Source: Anoplolepis gracilipes
Lineage: Eukaryota; Arthropoda; Insecta; Hymenoptera; Formicidae
Reading direction: 5' to 3'
Assembly (NCBI RefSeq): GCF_047496725.1
Contig: NC_132972.1
Coordinates: forward strand, 5,448,001 to 5,512,000
Length of the DNA: 64,000 nucleotides
Below the pieces are notes generated by a model. The model was given only the letters and a program-made list of their open reading frames with translations. It was not told the origin of the DNA and did not search any database. Position numbers and translations under genes: made by a program. Of the stretch, positions 10,901 to 24,300 are shown piece by piece (within the stretch, counting starts at the first letter, position 1; each line of letters begins with the position of its first letter).

Positions 10901-13900
10901 GCTGTGATGGGGGATCTAGTGGTCGAGGCGACTGAAGATGTCTTCGACGTCTTAGGACAAATCACATTGCGCGGGTAATCGCAAGAGTCTGCCCCCTTGT
11001 TGAACACCAAACCTGCGAAATTTTAAGAAATACTATCACGGATAAATAAAAAATTTCTATTCTAATTACATAGATTTAGTAAGAAATTATGTGACGAGTA
11101 AAAAATTCAAATTTTTATTACATATACATGTATGTTTATTTCTTTGTTTATTCAAATTTCTTATCTATATACAAATTTTGTATATATTTGTATATAGATA
11201 GACGCGCAAATTTTCTTGTATATATTTTGTGTATAATATATATTAATATTATTTTAAATATTTTCTGTTAATTTAGATATAAGGAGTTGAGATTGGAGAT
11301 GGATATATTTAGTGTTAATTGTGCGGGATTATTATTTATAGAAAAATAAAATTACCCGAAGGACAAGTGAACTGATGCGCAACCACACCAAGTCCGCTTG
11401 GACCACTGTCGAGACACCAAAAATATTTCTTACAGTCTCGAGGATGCGGGAAGAAGCCTTCGTCCTCGCATTTAAAGTCTATAAAAAATAATGCTCTTTA
11501 AGTTTACGTATAACAGAGATAAAATTTTCATTTTCACATTTAGATTCGTACTCTCTCAAGTAATCGAGTCACACTAAAAATATACATTGATTTTCACGAA
11601 AACTCACCGGTTCCTGGATCAGGAGTGGTCGGCGGTTCAGGAGTCGTCAGCTTGTTGCTCAAGGATCCTTGGTCCTCGTCAGTCTTGTTCTGTCCTTTAC
11701 GTCTAGACTGTTTTCTACGAGAGCTATGATCGGTGGGGCTGTTTCGCGTTTTACTTCTGTTCCGGTTTTTTGGTCGCTCGGTCTTCTCTCTAACTCTGAG
11801 GGTGTTCTTACCCTCTATGTCCTCATCGGACGACGGATCGTACGATCTTCTTGCTACTTCCCGATCTTCCTCGTCTTCATCGCTCGGTTTCGATTTCGAA
11901 ATGTTACGGTACTTTGGTCTTGAAGAGGGCGCACGTCGATTTGTGATCGGAGCCGACGTAGTGCTACTTCTTTTGCTATTTGTGCCTAATTTACGAGAAC
12001 TGCTCTGAATACCTTGACTGCGAATCTTTTTCCGACTGTCCACTGATTTTGTATTCTCGATCGTATTCCTGCTACGCGATAATAATCATTTTTATTATTT
12101 TTTTTAAATTTAATAGAAAAATTAAAATTAGAAAAGTTGGTGAAAATAAAGAGACTAAACATTCTAAAAATTATTAAATCTACTAAACGTTCTCGAAATA
12201 AATTATCTTGAATTTATTTTTAAAAAAATCTATATTTTATGTTTGCAAACTTTTGTACTGTCTATTAATTTAATTTCTTAAGTTATAATAAATTAAATCT
12301 AAATAATAATACTATAAAAATGAATTAATGCGATAGCATTAGAATATTATTTCCGACTGTTATAAGCTAATATGTTTATTCTCAGCCATAATTCTTACTT
12401 GTTATCCGCAAGTAGAGCTTCCTTAGCAGCTTCGATCAATGGATAAGGTCGACCGTGGCACTTGCCACGGAAATCGTCGTTGTCTATCGACCAGAACATG
12501 ATGCCTCCCAATTTCTTCTCGTTCACATATCGAGCTTTTAGTTTTACTATGTCTTCATCGTCGTATCCTACCCACTGATTTTCACTAAACGCGTATGGTC
12601 CCATGGCTTTCGGATTCGGCTGAACGACCTCCCACTTGTCGGATTCCGCTATATTCTCGCAAATCTATAATAATCTCAATATTAAATTTTTCTTGAATGT
12701 AATTTTTTAAATAAAATATATACTATGTATAATAATATGTATAAAATTTATATGCTTTTACAAATAAATTACATTAATACACATAAAAAAAACCTTTGAT
12801 AAATTTGACATATATTACTTCATAATAAGCAAGATAGCCTTTCTCTCGAGTGGCTTCTCCTTCGACACCTGGACCGTCCGCTGGTGATCCAAGGTCGGTC
12901 GCCTCCTGGTTAAACAGCGTATACGAGCGACCGTACGTTGGTATTCCAAGAATAACCTTATCTGGAGACGCACCCTTCTCCAGGAGATAATTGATCGTGT
13001 AATCCTAGGCGATCAATCAAAAATTTTTAATAGACTTGTATGATAATGAGCAATAACGTTATAAGATTCTGACAAGCTAATTCTCTTACAATAGTCAACT
13101 CGGCATCATAATTATATTCGTTGTCCTCTTCCAGAGGATACAACGGCGAGTGATGATTAACAGCTGGCTCGTACGCCGAATGATAATCGTAAGAGAGCAG
13201 ATTGATGAAATCCAAGTACTCGTTTAGCCTAGGTACGTCGTAACCCTTGTCTATGTATTCGATACCAGCGGGCATCGCCATTGATAACAGCAATCTCGGT
13301 CTTCCGGTCTTCGAGGACTCTCTCTCGAATTCCTCGTAAAGTTCCTGCCAATTTTCATAATTTATTATTTTTAATAAATTTTTATAATTCAGCTCTGAAG
13401 ACTGAAGCAAAATCGCAATTAATTCTTCATCATTTTTGTATTTATCCATATTTTTCAAGCTATAATATAAATTTCTTTCACGTTCTCTTTTTCTTTATTT
13501 TTATTTACCAAGGTTTCCGCAAGAGATTTCATATTCTTTCTTCGACGCGATAAGAAACTGTTGGGACATCATACCTGCACCAGGTTGGCGTAATTGTCTT
13601 TATCTCGCGGTTTCCCGCCGTCTCTAAAAGCCGGATACTCCCAATCGAGATCGAGGCCGTCGAAATGATTTTGCCTGAGGAACTTGACGGCGTTCTTGAC
13701 AAACTCTCGCCGTCTTTCAGGATCGGCCACCATCGGTGAAAATCTGCTGGAGCCCTCGTTCCAGCCGCCGATCGCCAGCATCGTCTTCAGATTCTTATTG
13801 TAAGTCTTCAGACCCGTAAACTTCGCGTATCCGCCTGTCCAGCGAGCGAATGTTAATCGTTAGAGTGAAAGTTAAATATCAGCTAAGTCATAGAACATGA

Positions 13901-16900
13901 TGTATTCCAACTTTAATGATATATTGCGTTAACAAATAAATTAAGGATTTATAAAGGTAGACACTGAAGAATAGTATTTTTTTTAAATACAAGAATGTCT
14001 TTTGTAATAACTGAGGATAATATTTTTTAATACTCGACACTACTTGGTATTTAACATTTTCTTCAATTTTCCTAGAATACACACAATTAAGTTGCAAACT
14101 CTCTTCGCTCGTAATAAAATTATGAATATAAATCCATTGACAATTTTAACTGATGACTAATAATTGAAAAGTTTAATTTTTTGCTATAAATATCGTTGAT
14201 CTATTCTTTTCGATGAGTTGATTGTTGATATAATAAGTCATTAATAAATTTGCAATTTAATATATAGTTGTATATATTGTAGTACATATTGTTATGTTAC
14301 CTTTCTCGATATCCTGATATTTGTCGAATGGTTTCAATGCATTATCCTTTGTGAAACCTCCGAACGCGTAGATTAGATGGGTGCAAAGATAAGGATTTAT
14401 ATTTTGAGGAGAGAATTTTGCTGTGCCAGGTCGGTACACCGACCAATTTGTGTAATAACAAATGATTTTGCGTTCGGCAATTCCTGAAAGAACAATAACA
14501 ATCAGGAAAAATATAAATTTTATTTTAATAAAGAAAAAACTTTTAGAAATAAGTCTCATGTTTTTAATAAAATATAAAAAATTCATTTTTACATTTTACA
14601 TAACACATTTAAATATTTGTAATAATTATTTAAAGTCTTATAAAATAAGAGCATTAAAATTATTTTTTAATATATTTTAAAAGAATTTAATAATTACATT
14701 TCTTAAACATTTTGATTTATAAATATATTTATAAAAATAATTTAAAATCATATAAAATATTAAAAAATTTTTCTTTTAATTTAAATTCTTTCATAGTCTC
14801 TTTGTCTCTTTCTGAAAAGAATATAAGACCGTTTCATTTCTATTTGTTACTCCCGCATAATAACTACTCCCCTACTTTCAACAGAAGTCTATTGAATGAA
14901 TAGACATCAATGATAAATGTATTCCGGTGCATTCAGCTCGTGCCAAGTTGCAAAGAATCAGCGGTGGTTATCTTCAATTTCTTTTAATATTAGCTCACGT
15001 TGCGATGGACACGTGTTCTGCATTTTCTCAGCCTCTGAATGCACATGCATATGCATATTAAATGAATGCGCGCGACATGCATTCAATACACGTTTCGCTT
15101 ATACCTATATAGTATGCATATTTTGCGCACGCATGACACACTCACGCGTTAAACGCAGGGAGAACGCGTTAACGGTTGCGAGAGAAAACTGGGAGAAATT
15201 GAAACGCGATTGAACTTTCGTTTACGTGTACGCCAAGAAATATATAGGCTTCAACTCACGCGGCAAAGTGTTGTTAACCGACTCTAAAAAAGCACATTCC
15301 CGACACCGACTATATTTTTTTTAAATGCAATTTTATTCGGAAAAAATCATTTGGATATATGATTTGTAGAAAATTTATCGTACTAATTTTGTATTAAATT
15401 TTTATCGCTTTTGACTTTTTAACATTTTTACATTAATGAATCTCTGAAGGTAGAAGATTTTTTTTTTTTTAATAAAATATATTTAGTTCTGTTTATTTGC
15501 ATTATTTTAGACTGCTTTTTAAAACTGACTAATTAATTTTAAAATTACTTTCTTTGATAATATTCAATCTGTTATAATTTTATAAAATAAAGACAAAAGA
15601 CTATTATAACATCATATGATTACATAAGTAATCAGACCATATTCCAATATAGAAGATGTGATCTGACACTGAGTCAATCTAACTTTCTTCAGTGAAATGT
15701 TATGACGGACCATAACCCACGTAATCTGATCAAAAATAGCATTGCGAAAGCGAAAGATAGTATTACGTGATAGATATATTGTTTCCCGCCATCATCCAAG
15801 CGTCTAATTAACCGAATGCATATATCTGCGTATGCATAGAGAGAAAGAAAGAGAGAGAGAGCGAGAAGTATGCATCTCGTTGCCCTGCTTCGCACGTGCA
15901 TAATCGTTCTCGAAGGCTGACTTTGACGGCTCGCCGAGTTCGCGTGTGTTTGACTACTCGTACTTTCGAGTTGCCGATGAATTATTCGCCGATGCTTTCA
16001 CCGATCGTGCATGAAACGAGGCCGAATATCATGTAGAAACAATACGAGCAATGCCTGTGAATTAAGACCCGCTGTTGACCCTGACCAGGACTTTGGCGAG
16101 GTCGACGAAATATGTTCGATCGATCGATTAAAAACGATTTCAGCGAGTTTAATCAAAGACATGTCCACGTCCAAACACGATGTAATTCTCAAAATTACAG
16201 AGAAAATATTAAATGTTGTGCCACACACACGTTACTTAAAATTAATATTATAATTATATTCTAACTAGATTTAATATTTTTAATTAAACTATAATTTTAA
16301 GAAGGCAAGAAAAAGAAAATTCTATACGTATGTTTACGTAAATTATATAGAAATATTAATATTGACTGGCATTTTATTACAATTCTTGTTACGAAGAAAT
16401 ATGTCCGATCGATCGATTAAAAACGATTTCAGCGAGTTTAATCAAAGACATGTCCACGTCCAAACACGATGTAATTCTCAAAATTACAGAGAAAATATTA
16501 AATGTTGTGCCACACACACGTTACTTAAAATTAATATTATAATTATATTCTAACTAGATTTAATATTTTTAATTAAACTATAATTTTAAGAAGGCAAGAA
16601 AAAGAAAATTCTATACGTATGTTTACGTAAATTATATAGAAACATTAATATTGACTGGCATTTTATTACAATTCTTGTTACGAATAAATATTTACTTCTA
16701 TTATATTTTATTTATCCATCTATATAATTTTATATATATATTCTATATTTTATTTTTTATTAGTTATTTCTATTGACTATTTATTATAAGAAAATAATTA
16801 TATATTTAAAATAAGAAATTATCAACATAAAACTAAAAAATGTTAAAAATTATATTTTTTTTATCATTTATTTATATATATATTTATTTATTTATAACAA

Positions 16901-18352
16901 AGTTATCACATTTGAAACGTAAAATTGATCATAATAAGATGATACAATTAAACAATGATTATATATATATAATATCTCGGATGTGTACATATAACAGTAA
17001 ATACATAAAGGTACGTAAATCCCAATAAATTAGACAAAAAATATGCGAGTTTAATTAATTGGAGACTCTGGATATAAAGTGTGTGCAACAAGTCGTACAG
17101 AGTCCGTAAATCTCATCATCTTCATGCGCCTCGCAAAGATCGCAAACAGGAATGTTTGAGATTCTCTTTCACTGCTCGATGCAGACTGACAATGTGTATT
17201 CATGATAGTCCCACGCTTTATATCGTTGTTATACAAACGGCATTTAGCAGCATTAAGGTACATAATATCGCACAGATAATGTCGAGGCTTATCCACGCTG
17301 GTTCGTGATCGCGCGTTTTTCCGGATTTGCCGATGGATATGAGAAAAATCACGACAAGGGATTCTACTATCATGATGTGAAAAATTATTATTATTAATGA
17401 AACAAATGCTTCAAAGTACAAGTCCCCACAATTTATTGTTTGTTTTTCAAGACGGTTTGAAATATTAGCACTTTACAAGCGATCCGTACGTCCTTTCGTT
17501 TTCCTTCGCGAATTCCACTCCAATTCTCTCACTCTCACAATCAGTTACAGCACCGTCGCTCTTGCACGCTTGCTTAGCACGGAAACTATTATTGTTTACT
17601 AGTTTCGCCAGTGAAAATTCTAGGATACATCAAATAAACACCTGTCGGATAAATTCTCTGCAATTCGTTTCGCAAGCCGTGGTTTACCTTAGAGACGTAA
17701 GTAAATGCTTTTCGAAATTTATCCCGAGCTATTGTTATTTAAGAATTTATTTTCAAGATGCCATTCTTGTAAATACACATATACACAAAGAGCGTCTGGT
17801 TATGTACATTTGTATTTGTACAAAACACAAAAAGTAATTTATTATAATTAATATATATAACTATACAAAGTGTTCCAACATTATTAAAAATGTAAATAAA
17901 TATTAAATTAAAGAGCATCAAAATAACTTCTAAATTATGTATAAGTAATGAAAGAACGAAATTTGTTGTTAAATTCAAAAGTACAGATAAATAGGAAAAC
18001 CTTATTTTTCATATAATTTCAATAAATTATATTTTAAAAGAATTTTAAAAGAATTTGTATATTTTTTTAAATTATAAAGATATTTAAAAACTTGGAAAGA
18101 GCGAAAAGAAAGTGACGTTTAATTATTTGCAAAAAGCTGATAAAATTTAGAAATAAATAATAATCAATAATTGAAAAAATTGTACACTTAATCGAGTGTC
18201 CTATATATAATTAAAAAATATAAATATGAAATCTTACAACTTTCTCTTACGCTATAGATTGTATTTTTATTAGGAAAGTCGTGGAGAGACTTACCATTTT
18301 GTATCGTCGCAAGTAAAATTCCCAAGCAGAGAATCAGCGATGCTGCTCGCAT
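858..18352 (-). CDS. Cht6: Group VI chitinase (Cht6-like) with GH18, CBM14 and giant mucin-like tail
   Basis: Secreted chitinase expected to hydrolyse beta-1,4-linked GlcNAc in cuticular chitin. Exons in coding order: 18295-18352, 14301-14483, 13575-13834, 13090-13344, 12819-13004, 12399-12664, 11608-12068, 11356-11478, 10575-11012, 10091-10382, 9710-9901, 9554-9634, 9336-9401, 9102-9182, 5646-9021, 858-4904. All phases agree and predict about 3,454 aa. Residues 1-19 form a signal peptide (MRAASLILCLGILLATIQN), followed by mature start RKIICYYTNW. GH18 spans about 24-390, with strand motif MLAIGGWNEG and catalytic FDGLDLDWEYP, whose Glu is near residue 146. CBM14 lies at about 558-617 with six cysteines. 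The rest is Ser/Thr/Val/Ile-rich with basic patches, probably O-glycosylated. The order signal-GH18-CBM14-long tail is the known layout of insect group VI chitinases. A 5'UTR exon must lie upstream, because an acceptor (TTACAG) precedes the ATG by three bases. Weak points: the donor at 5645 is poor, the intron after exon 9 is GC-AG, and the last exon may not be terminal. Confidence 0.88.
4905..5603 (-). other. Intron or alternative 3' end between the two giant chitinase exons
   Basis: The upstream giant exon stays open until a TAA at 5604-5606, immediately followed on the minus strand by AATAAA-containing sequence. That is consistent with an alternative transcript end (tail ...IAGKSSAK). To join in frame with the acceptor at 4905, a phase-0 donor is needed. 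The only one I see is GTGTTT after codon TCG (exon end 5646), which is weak. The better-looking GTAATT six bases further on is phase 1 and would need an extra small exon, which I could not find. Confidence 0.5.
5604..9021 (-). CDS. Cht6: Chitinase penultimate giant exon, mucin-like linker
   Basis: About 1,125-1,138 codons with Thr/Ser/Glu-rich composition and recurrent basic clusters (FTRRRF, FRRRRVIKRKRP, VIMRRRPI, ILKRPF). No known folded domain or cysteine pattern is visible, as expected of an extended glycosylated linker. The exon starts after a TTTTAG acceptor at 9022, completing codon AGA (NSR-YSNVQRFRGST). The long plus-strand open frame at 8152-9078 is an antisense shadow of this repetitive codon usage. 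Confidence 0.78.
9022..9101 (-). other. Short 80-nt intron with open reading frame (possible retained intron)
   Basis: Splicing from a weak donor (TCTAG/GTTCCT) to TTTTAG is needed to keep the giant exon in frame. If the intron is retained, the frame stays open and encodes a strongly hydrophobic segment (FLYTPFLFIVTLFVSLYSS), then stops at 8942. This gives a protein of about 1,035 aa ending in a potential membrane anchor. No transcript evidence is available from the sequence. Confidence 0.5.
11356..11478 (-). CDS. Cht6: Chitinase exon 8, first part of the CBM14 chitin-binding domain
   Basis: Encodes DFKCEDEGFFPHPRDCKKYF, then WCLDSG and ending in TCPSG. It supplies four of the six conserved cysteines and the aromatic residues of a peritrophin-A type (CBM14) domain. 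The following exon (10575-11012) supplies the last two (GADSCDYPRNVICPK). Splice sites are TTTATAG/ACTTT and TTCGG/GTAAT, with phase 1 on both sides, so this exon could be skipped without a frameshift. Confidence 0.88.
14484..18294 (-). other. Chitinase first coding intron
   Basis: A 3.8-kb intron separating the signal-peptide exon from the first GH18 exon. The junction keeps the codon intact (AATG/GAATT gives N-G-I). It is AT-rich. It contains the 289-bp tandem duplication (16107-16684) and a moderately GC-rich patch (15890-16110). No coding exon is visible on either strand. Confidence 0.7.
16107..16684. repeat. Two-copy tandem duplication, 289-bp unit
   Basis: Positions 16107-16395 and 16396-16684 are near-identical head-to-tail copies, both starting GAAATATGTYCGATCGATCG and ending near ATTCTTGTTACGAA. 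I see only a few substitutions, such as T/C in the first ten bases and T/C near the distal end. The low divergence implies a recent unequal-exchange or replication-slippage event, or a collapsed allelic duplication in the assembly. Confidence 0.93.
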
Positions 18353-21300
18353 CTCCTGTAACGGAAAAAACGATGGGTCTTATTAATAATTCATCATCAC
18401 CGGAGACGTATATAACACCAATGTGCCAAAGTGTGTTCGCTGAAGTGAGAGTTTCGCACAGATAATTAATTCATAACGAGTTCCCAACTTTGGTGGCGTT
18501 CAACTTCTCACGTGTTGCTAACAAATCAGTAACGAATCAATCTGGATATAGTTCAGGATAGATCGGTGATTTCATCAATAACTGCATTGATAAAAATTTA
18601 TTAAATGCTAGAAAATCTACGTTAATTCATACGACGATATATTAACACAAAATATTTTTTAAAAATCCATAAGAGAGAAAAATATGTTAAAAATTAACAA
18701 GAAATTAAAATAAAAATTCTGGCGTATAAATACAACGATAATATTAAAGCGTACATTCCCATTGCGATAAATTTTAAATTAAGAATCGCGTAAGAGTTTA
18801 ATTTGGAGAAAGTGTGTATACATTATAAATTTAAATTATAATTTTTTTATGTATGCATCAATCTGAGAATGAAAATTTCTAGTTTATTTGCATCGCGTAG
18901 ATCGATAAGATGTGTGAATTAAAAGCCGGCGAGATTACCGAATGTGTGTCGGTCCGGTTTGTAACCGCTTATGTAACAGCAGAAATGTAAAGTATACGAC
19001 GATGCACTTGTTCCCGGCTCGACACGGTCAGCGCGATCGCGGGCGGTCCAAGATGCTGAATTAATAAAGATCGATGACATATACACATATCGGAATGTCG
19101 AACGATAGTGTCATGACACGACACACATGCACACGAATGACCACTCCTCGTTACGTAACGGATGTGTAAAGAGAAAGCAAGAAGAAAGAACGCGGCGCGA
19201 GAAAGTCGCGCCGCGTTTCGGGTGGCGAGTTTCGCGAGTTACGTTAACGTTACGTTGTAACAACGCTATGCGCTGCCCGCCATTGTGATAACAATTAACG
19301 CCTTCGTGGACCCTGAAAGCTTAATGAGCCGGCAAAAATTCCAGGCTTGCGGAAATCACGAGCGAAGCGCGGAAGATAGCCGCTACGAGCATGTTGGTTT
19401 AATGATTCTACTTAATTATAGTGAAACTTGAAATATATCCGAGATGTTACTACCGGAAAAATCTGAAACTCGAGTTTTTTCGATCATAAATAAAGTCTTC
19501 CTTGAAAAAATAAAATACTGATAGAAAATCGTTTCTTATAATCAATCTTAATTACTTTTACACAACACTCATTTAATTTCAGGCCTAATTGTAACATTTT
19601 CGCTGTATATATTTCTTTTTTTTTTCCTCTCTCTCTCGCTTTCTTTCTCGAATATTTATAACATATAACATATAATATTTTTTATATATACATACGTTGA
19701 ATTAATTTTATACCTTTTAAAGAGAGAAAATATAATTTATTAAACATATAAAAATTCTAAAATTTCTAGTTTTTCATTCACATTTTTAGGCAATACATTT
19801 TTATGACAATATCAATGCACTGATTTTTAATTGAAGTAATTTCAGCTAATTGTGTAAATTCCGCCTCCGGTCATTTCGAAATGCACATTTATTCCTTTTG
19901 CAATTGTAGACACCTGTCCGCAATCCGTGGCTGATAATCATCTCATCGTCACGATGCGTCGCGATATGTCTCCGTACCTTCGCGCGCACGTGTACCTTCC
20001 CCGCTTAAAGTAGTGACCTGTCTATGTATGAGTGGTGGCATGCGGCTAGCATGCACAGGGTGGGTCAAAAAACTCTGGACCCCTTTAAATGTCAAATAAC
20101 TTTCTACGATGCTGCGGATCATTGGAAAGCCAACATACAACGAACGAATCAAGGGAGAGCTCCGAACGTTCATCGCGTGGCTATAGCCACACATATATAT
20201 ATGTGCACGCGCATACACGTACGTCGATCGTCCGACGAGCGGTCGACGAGCAAAGGAGTTGGTCATTGCTTTGGCTTTCTGGGAGTTTCGTAACCGGAAC
20301 GGAAGTTTGCGTCGTGCTTTCGACGCACGATCCACTACCATCCTCCTTCCTCGCTACCTTTGTTGTTTTGGACTCGAGTGTGTGAATAATTTCTGTGATT
20401 GTTATTTTATAAAAATAATCTAGTGAAAGCAGGATTTAAGAATTTCGTCATTTTCTCTTTTTCGTAACTATAATTCAATAGATGATTTAATAATAAAATT
20501 TTATTAGAAATGTTATATGTTATTCAAATGTTATAAAAAATCATTTCAATCTTATTCATTATATTCACATTTATATATTATACATCAATATATATGACAT
20601 ACATTACAAATCTTACTGTGATTATTTATTGCTGTAATTATTGGTACTATTATTCCAGAAATTATTTCTGAAGGAGACTTCAGCTCAAGAAAACTTATAT
20701 TAAATTTTTCGCTATATCTATCTCACTCTTTCTCTGTCATAAAATAATTAACTTTGACCTTACTCAGATGGTTCAATGTAACGCGAAAAAACTTTGGAAT
20801 GTATCCACTTATGGTGTACAATATGTGCGCGAATTAATCAAAAGAATTTCTCATAATCGAGAAGAAAAGTTCACTTACGATGCGGAAGATGTTGCAAATT
20901 GCATAGGTATGCAATTTCAATCGTCGCAGACGTAACACTTGATTCTGCATATAGCTGAATGAAGTGTAAATATCAGATGGAGATTCCTATATGTCACTTG
21001 AATGTCTAGGTTTATAAATGTTTCCATTTTTTTATTGCCGCACGAAGAGGCAACGTGTATCAAAAAACAAACTGTTAGGAATAAATTTCGTGACGCAAGA
21101 ACTGTCATTTTTTTGTCTGAAAAATAAAATCTCGGTAATAAAAAGAATTTATTATATTACGCACTTAAAGCGTGTTATATTACATATCTCTTTATTTCTT
21201 TTCTTTGTGCGCGTCATCTTTAAAAAAAAAAATGTTTTTTAATAACGACATTACATTTTTTACTTAATCAATAACTTTCTTGCATAAATTGTTTCTTCGC

Positions 21301-24300
21301 ATGACAATAAATATAACGGCAATATTAAATATATCCAGGATATTCTAGAAAAGATTTTAATATTCAGTTGATGTGTAAGAATATCTAATATACGAATAAC
21401 GGTTTCACTCAATCAGAATAGATGTGTTGGTATTCTTGTGGCCATAATTATATAATTGATACATGTACAGAGTATTGATATTATATAAACGGTCTTGCCG
21501 CGTTACATACACAAAAGGAAAGTGATAATAACATTATGCAAATGTTTGTACATATGCGCATCTTTGACCCGAGATTTTACCGAATTGTTTCTAACGATTA
21601 TCAACAATCTCATCTATATATAATAAAATACATCGTATATTTCGCTCATGTATTCGGTACTGTCTGTGAACCAGTCTAATCTATAATCGGTTTGCGCGGT
21701 GAAATACCAACCGGTTGCCGCGTTCGGTCGATCGAGAAATAACAGAAGGTCGGAACATTTCGAGAATGTGAATTATTTAATGCATAAAGTTGCATTCATG
21801 CTTCTCCCAACTGATACGTTCTCCATCTCGCATTTATATTGATAAAATTATGATGACACAATAAGCTATTGCTTTGTGATAAATTTTTTTAATAAACAAA
21901 TGACATTTTTATATATCTTATTCAGGATTCTAATTCGAATACATACCCAGTCGAGATTATTCAAAGCTCAAAATATAATACAGCATGAAACATCTCATTT
22001 TTTCGAAAAAAAAATTGATTGCCTGATCAGCTGATGCATAAGAGAGACAAAGAAGAATCTTTCTTCGTGAGTCCACGAATTTCTTCCCGTAACTTTCGAA
22101 GGGGAAGGAGCATTTGAGTTTTCAGATGATTTCATGCTTCGAAATACAACGTACTTTCTAAATCAAATTTTGCATATCATGATCAAAATCGAAATGAGTA
22201 TATAGTTCTCTCTGACAATTCTCTCGACAATAAATTGATCGAACTTTATTACAGATTAAAGTTGTTTTTTATCCATAAAAATATAAATGTCTTCAGATTT
22301 TAAGTAAATAATAATCTTAGTATTTTCGTACAATCTTTTTCGAAAAAAACCTTTTAATATGCAAGTGAAATTCTATTGCACTTTTTTTTTATCATTAGTG
22401 ACCTTTTTTCCTTCTGTTATTTACATTTATAATTATTATGTTTTTTTGTACAAATAGTTTTAATATATTCACAACTTGAAGATGAGCGTTTTTTTTGGCA
22501 TTTAAATCGTTTTGTGATTTACATTTTATTAACTGCATCAAACTATAATTCGTCGATGTAAACCAGAAATTTTATAACGTCGTCATTTCTCGCGAAGGAA
22601 TTTCGAGTTAAGGTTTTTTCGTGTTATCTCAATATTTATCGGTCTTAAAATCCCGCGGGAGTAAAAACGGAAAGACGAAGGCAGAGCACGAGAATAGAAC
22701 TCGTTCACCAACCAGAGCTATCGCTATAATAATGCAAACGACATCCCGGTTGACCTTTCGGTGACACTACGCGCCGTATATTTCCAGAACCAGATTTCTG
22801 GACGTCCAAGGTTATACTAAAAACAACCGTCTTCGCTGGACATTGTCGTTGTTTACGCGATATGTCGAGAATAATGCAGTCCTGCGGCTATTTTTGAGAG
22901 GCCTCGGCCTTTTTTTCGACTGATCTTCGAAAAAAATTAAATCCAAGAATGCAGTATATGCAAACATATATTTGCATTTAGTAACCTTATCGGTCTCTGT
23001 TAATTGTATAAAATTAAATTGTATAATAACTCACGCACAAAAATGTATCCTAATATTTAATAAGAATTCTCATAGATAATTTAAAAAAATTTTCCATGAT
23101 ATCCAGATTTCTAGATGTTTATTAATATATTTATTTGCTAAACCTGTGGAGGTGCTACATGTCTCAAATAAAAATTAATTATTGTAAATAAATTATACGA
23201 CACTCAAATAACATCATTCTTCGTCGAAAAAGAAAATCACGAGAAAATAATGAAAGAATCATATACATAATGTATCGTCATTATATCATATTTATATTTT
23301 ACTAGATTTCTCTTCCTTGTAAACGAACGATAATGTTATTTCCATGTTACACAATATATGTACAATAATTTCTATATTAACGTGTTTTCTTTTCCTTTTC
23401 TATGTAATGGTTTGAAAACAACAATATATAATTAATCGATTTATCTTCAAATGTATTATGTATACAATATATAATTTGAATATGTGTGTGTGTGTATGTG
23501 TGTTTGTTTGTTTTAATAAAAGTCGCGATGGTCGGATTTATATAATTAATTGTAAGTAAGATTATACAGTGCTATAACAGTGTAACGAACAGTGCAACGG
23601 CTCTTTGACATGTTGTTATAAAAGGTATAAGCGACATTCTTGATCCAGAATTTGTGTGTACTGGTGCATGGGTAATCGCGATTTGACTTGTCACTATTCG
23701 TTAACTGTTGCATGCGATTAATAAAATTTAATTTTTACACATTCCTTTTATCGTTAATTCATTAATTGAATTTCGTAAATCTTGTCGAAATCGTTAGTAC
23801 AATTCCACAGCTCATTATATTTTAAAATTACATTTATTTAATAATGTCTTTAAAACAGTGACGGTTATATTTATAACTATATTGGAAGCAAGCAATTCGA
23901 ATGTAATTTAATATAATATAAATATAATTGTCACTGTTTCAAATATTATATAATTAAATTCACAGGAAATTGGACGTGTATTTGAAAAAATAAATAATTA
24001 TAATTTTTCTACAACTTTTCTGCTTTTATCTAAATTACTATTTACTTTTTTTATACAACAAGTGTATTAATAATTTTTATTATATTATTTTTTTAAAATA
24101 AAATAGTATTTATATATAACTGTATACAACTTGTAATTCAATCGATATGTATCGTAGTATATTGATACCAAAGTTTTCCAATATTAAGTTCATTCACGCA
24201 TCGTTAGATGCTTAATTAAAATAAACATTTACTGCAACACTTTTGCGTTATTGAATTATCGTCGATTAAACGCCACTTTCGACTCGCAGTCATTTCACTA

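Noticed and set aside
19949..20341. Overlapping ORFs of about 90-130 codons on both strands
   Set aside because: Open in several frames at once, as expected of a GC-rich island. Products look non-protein-like.
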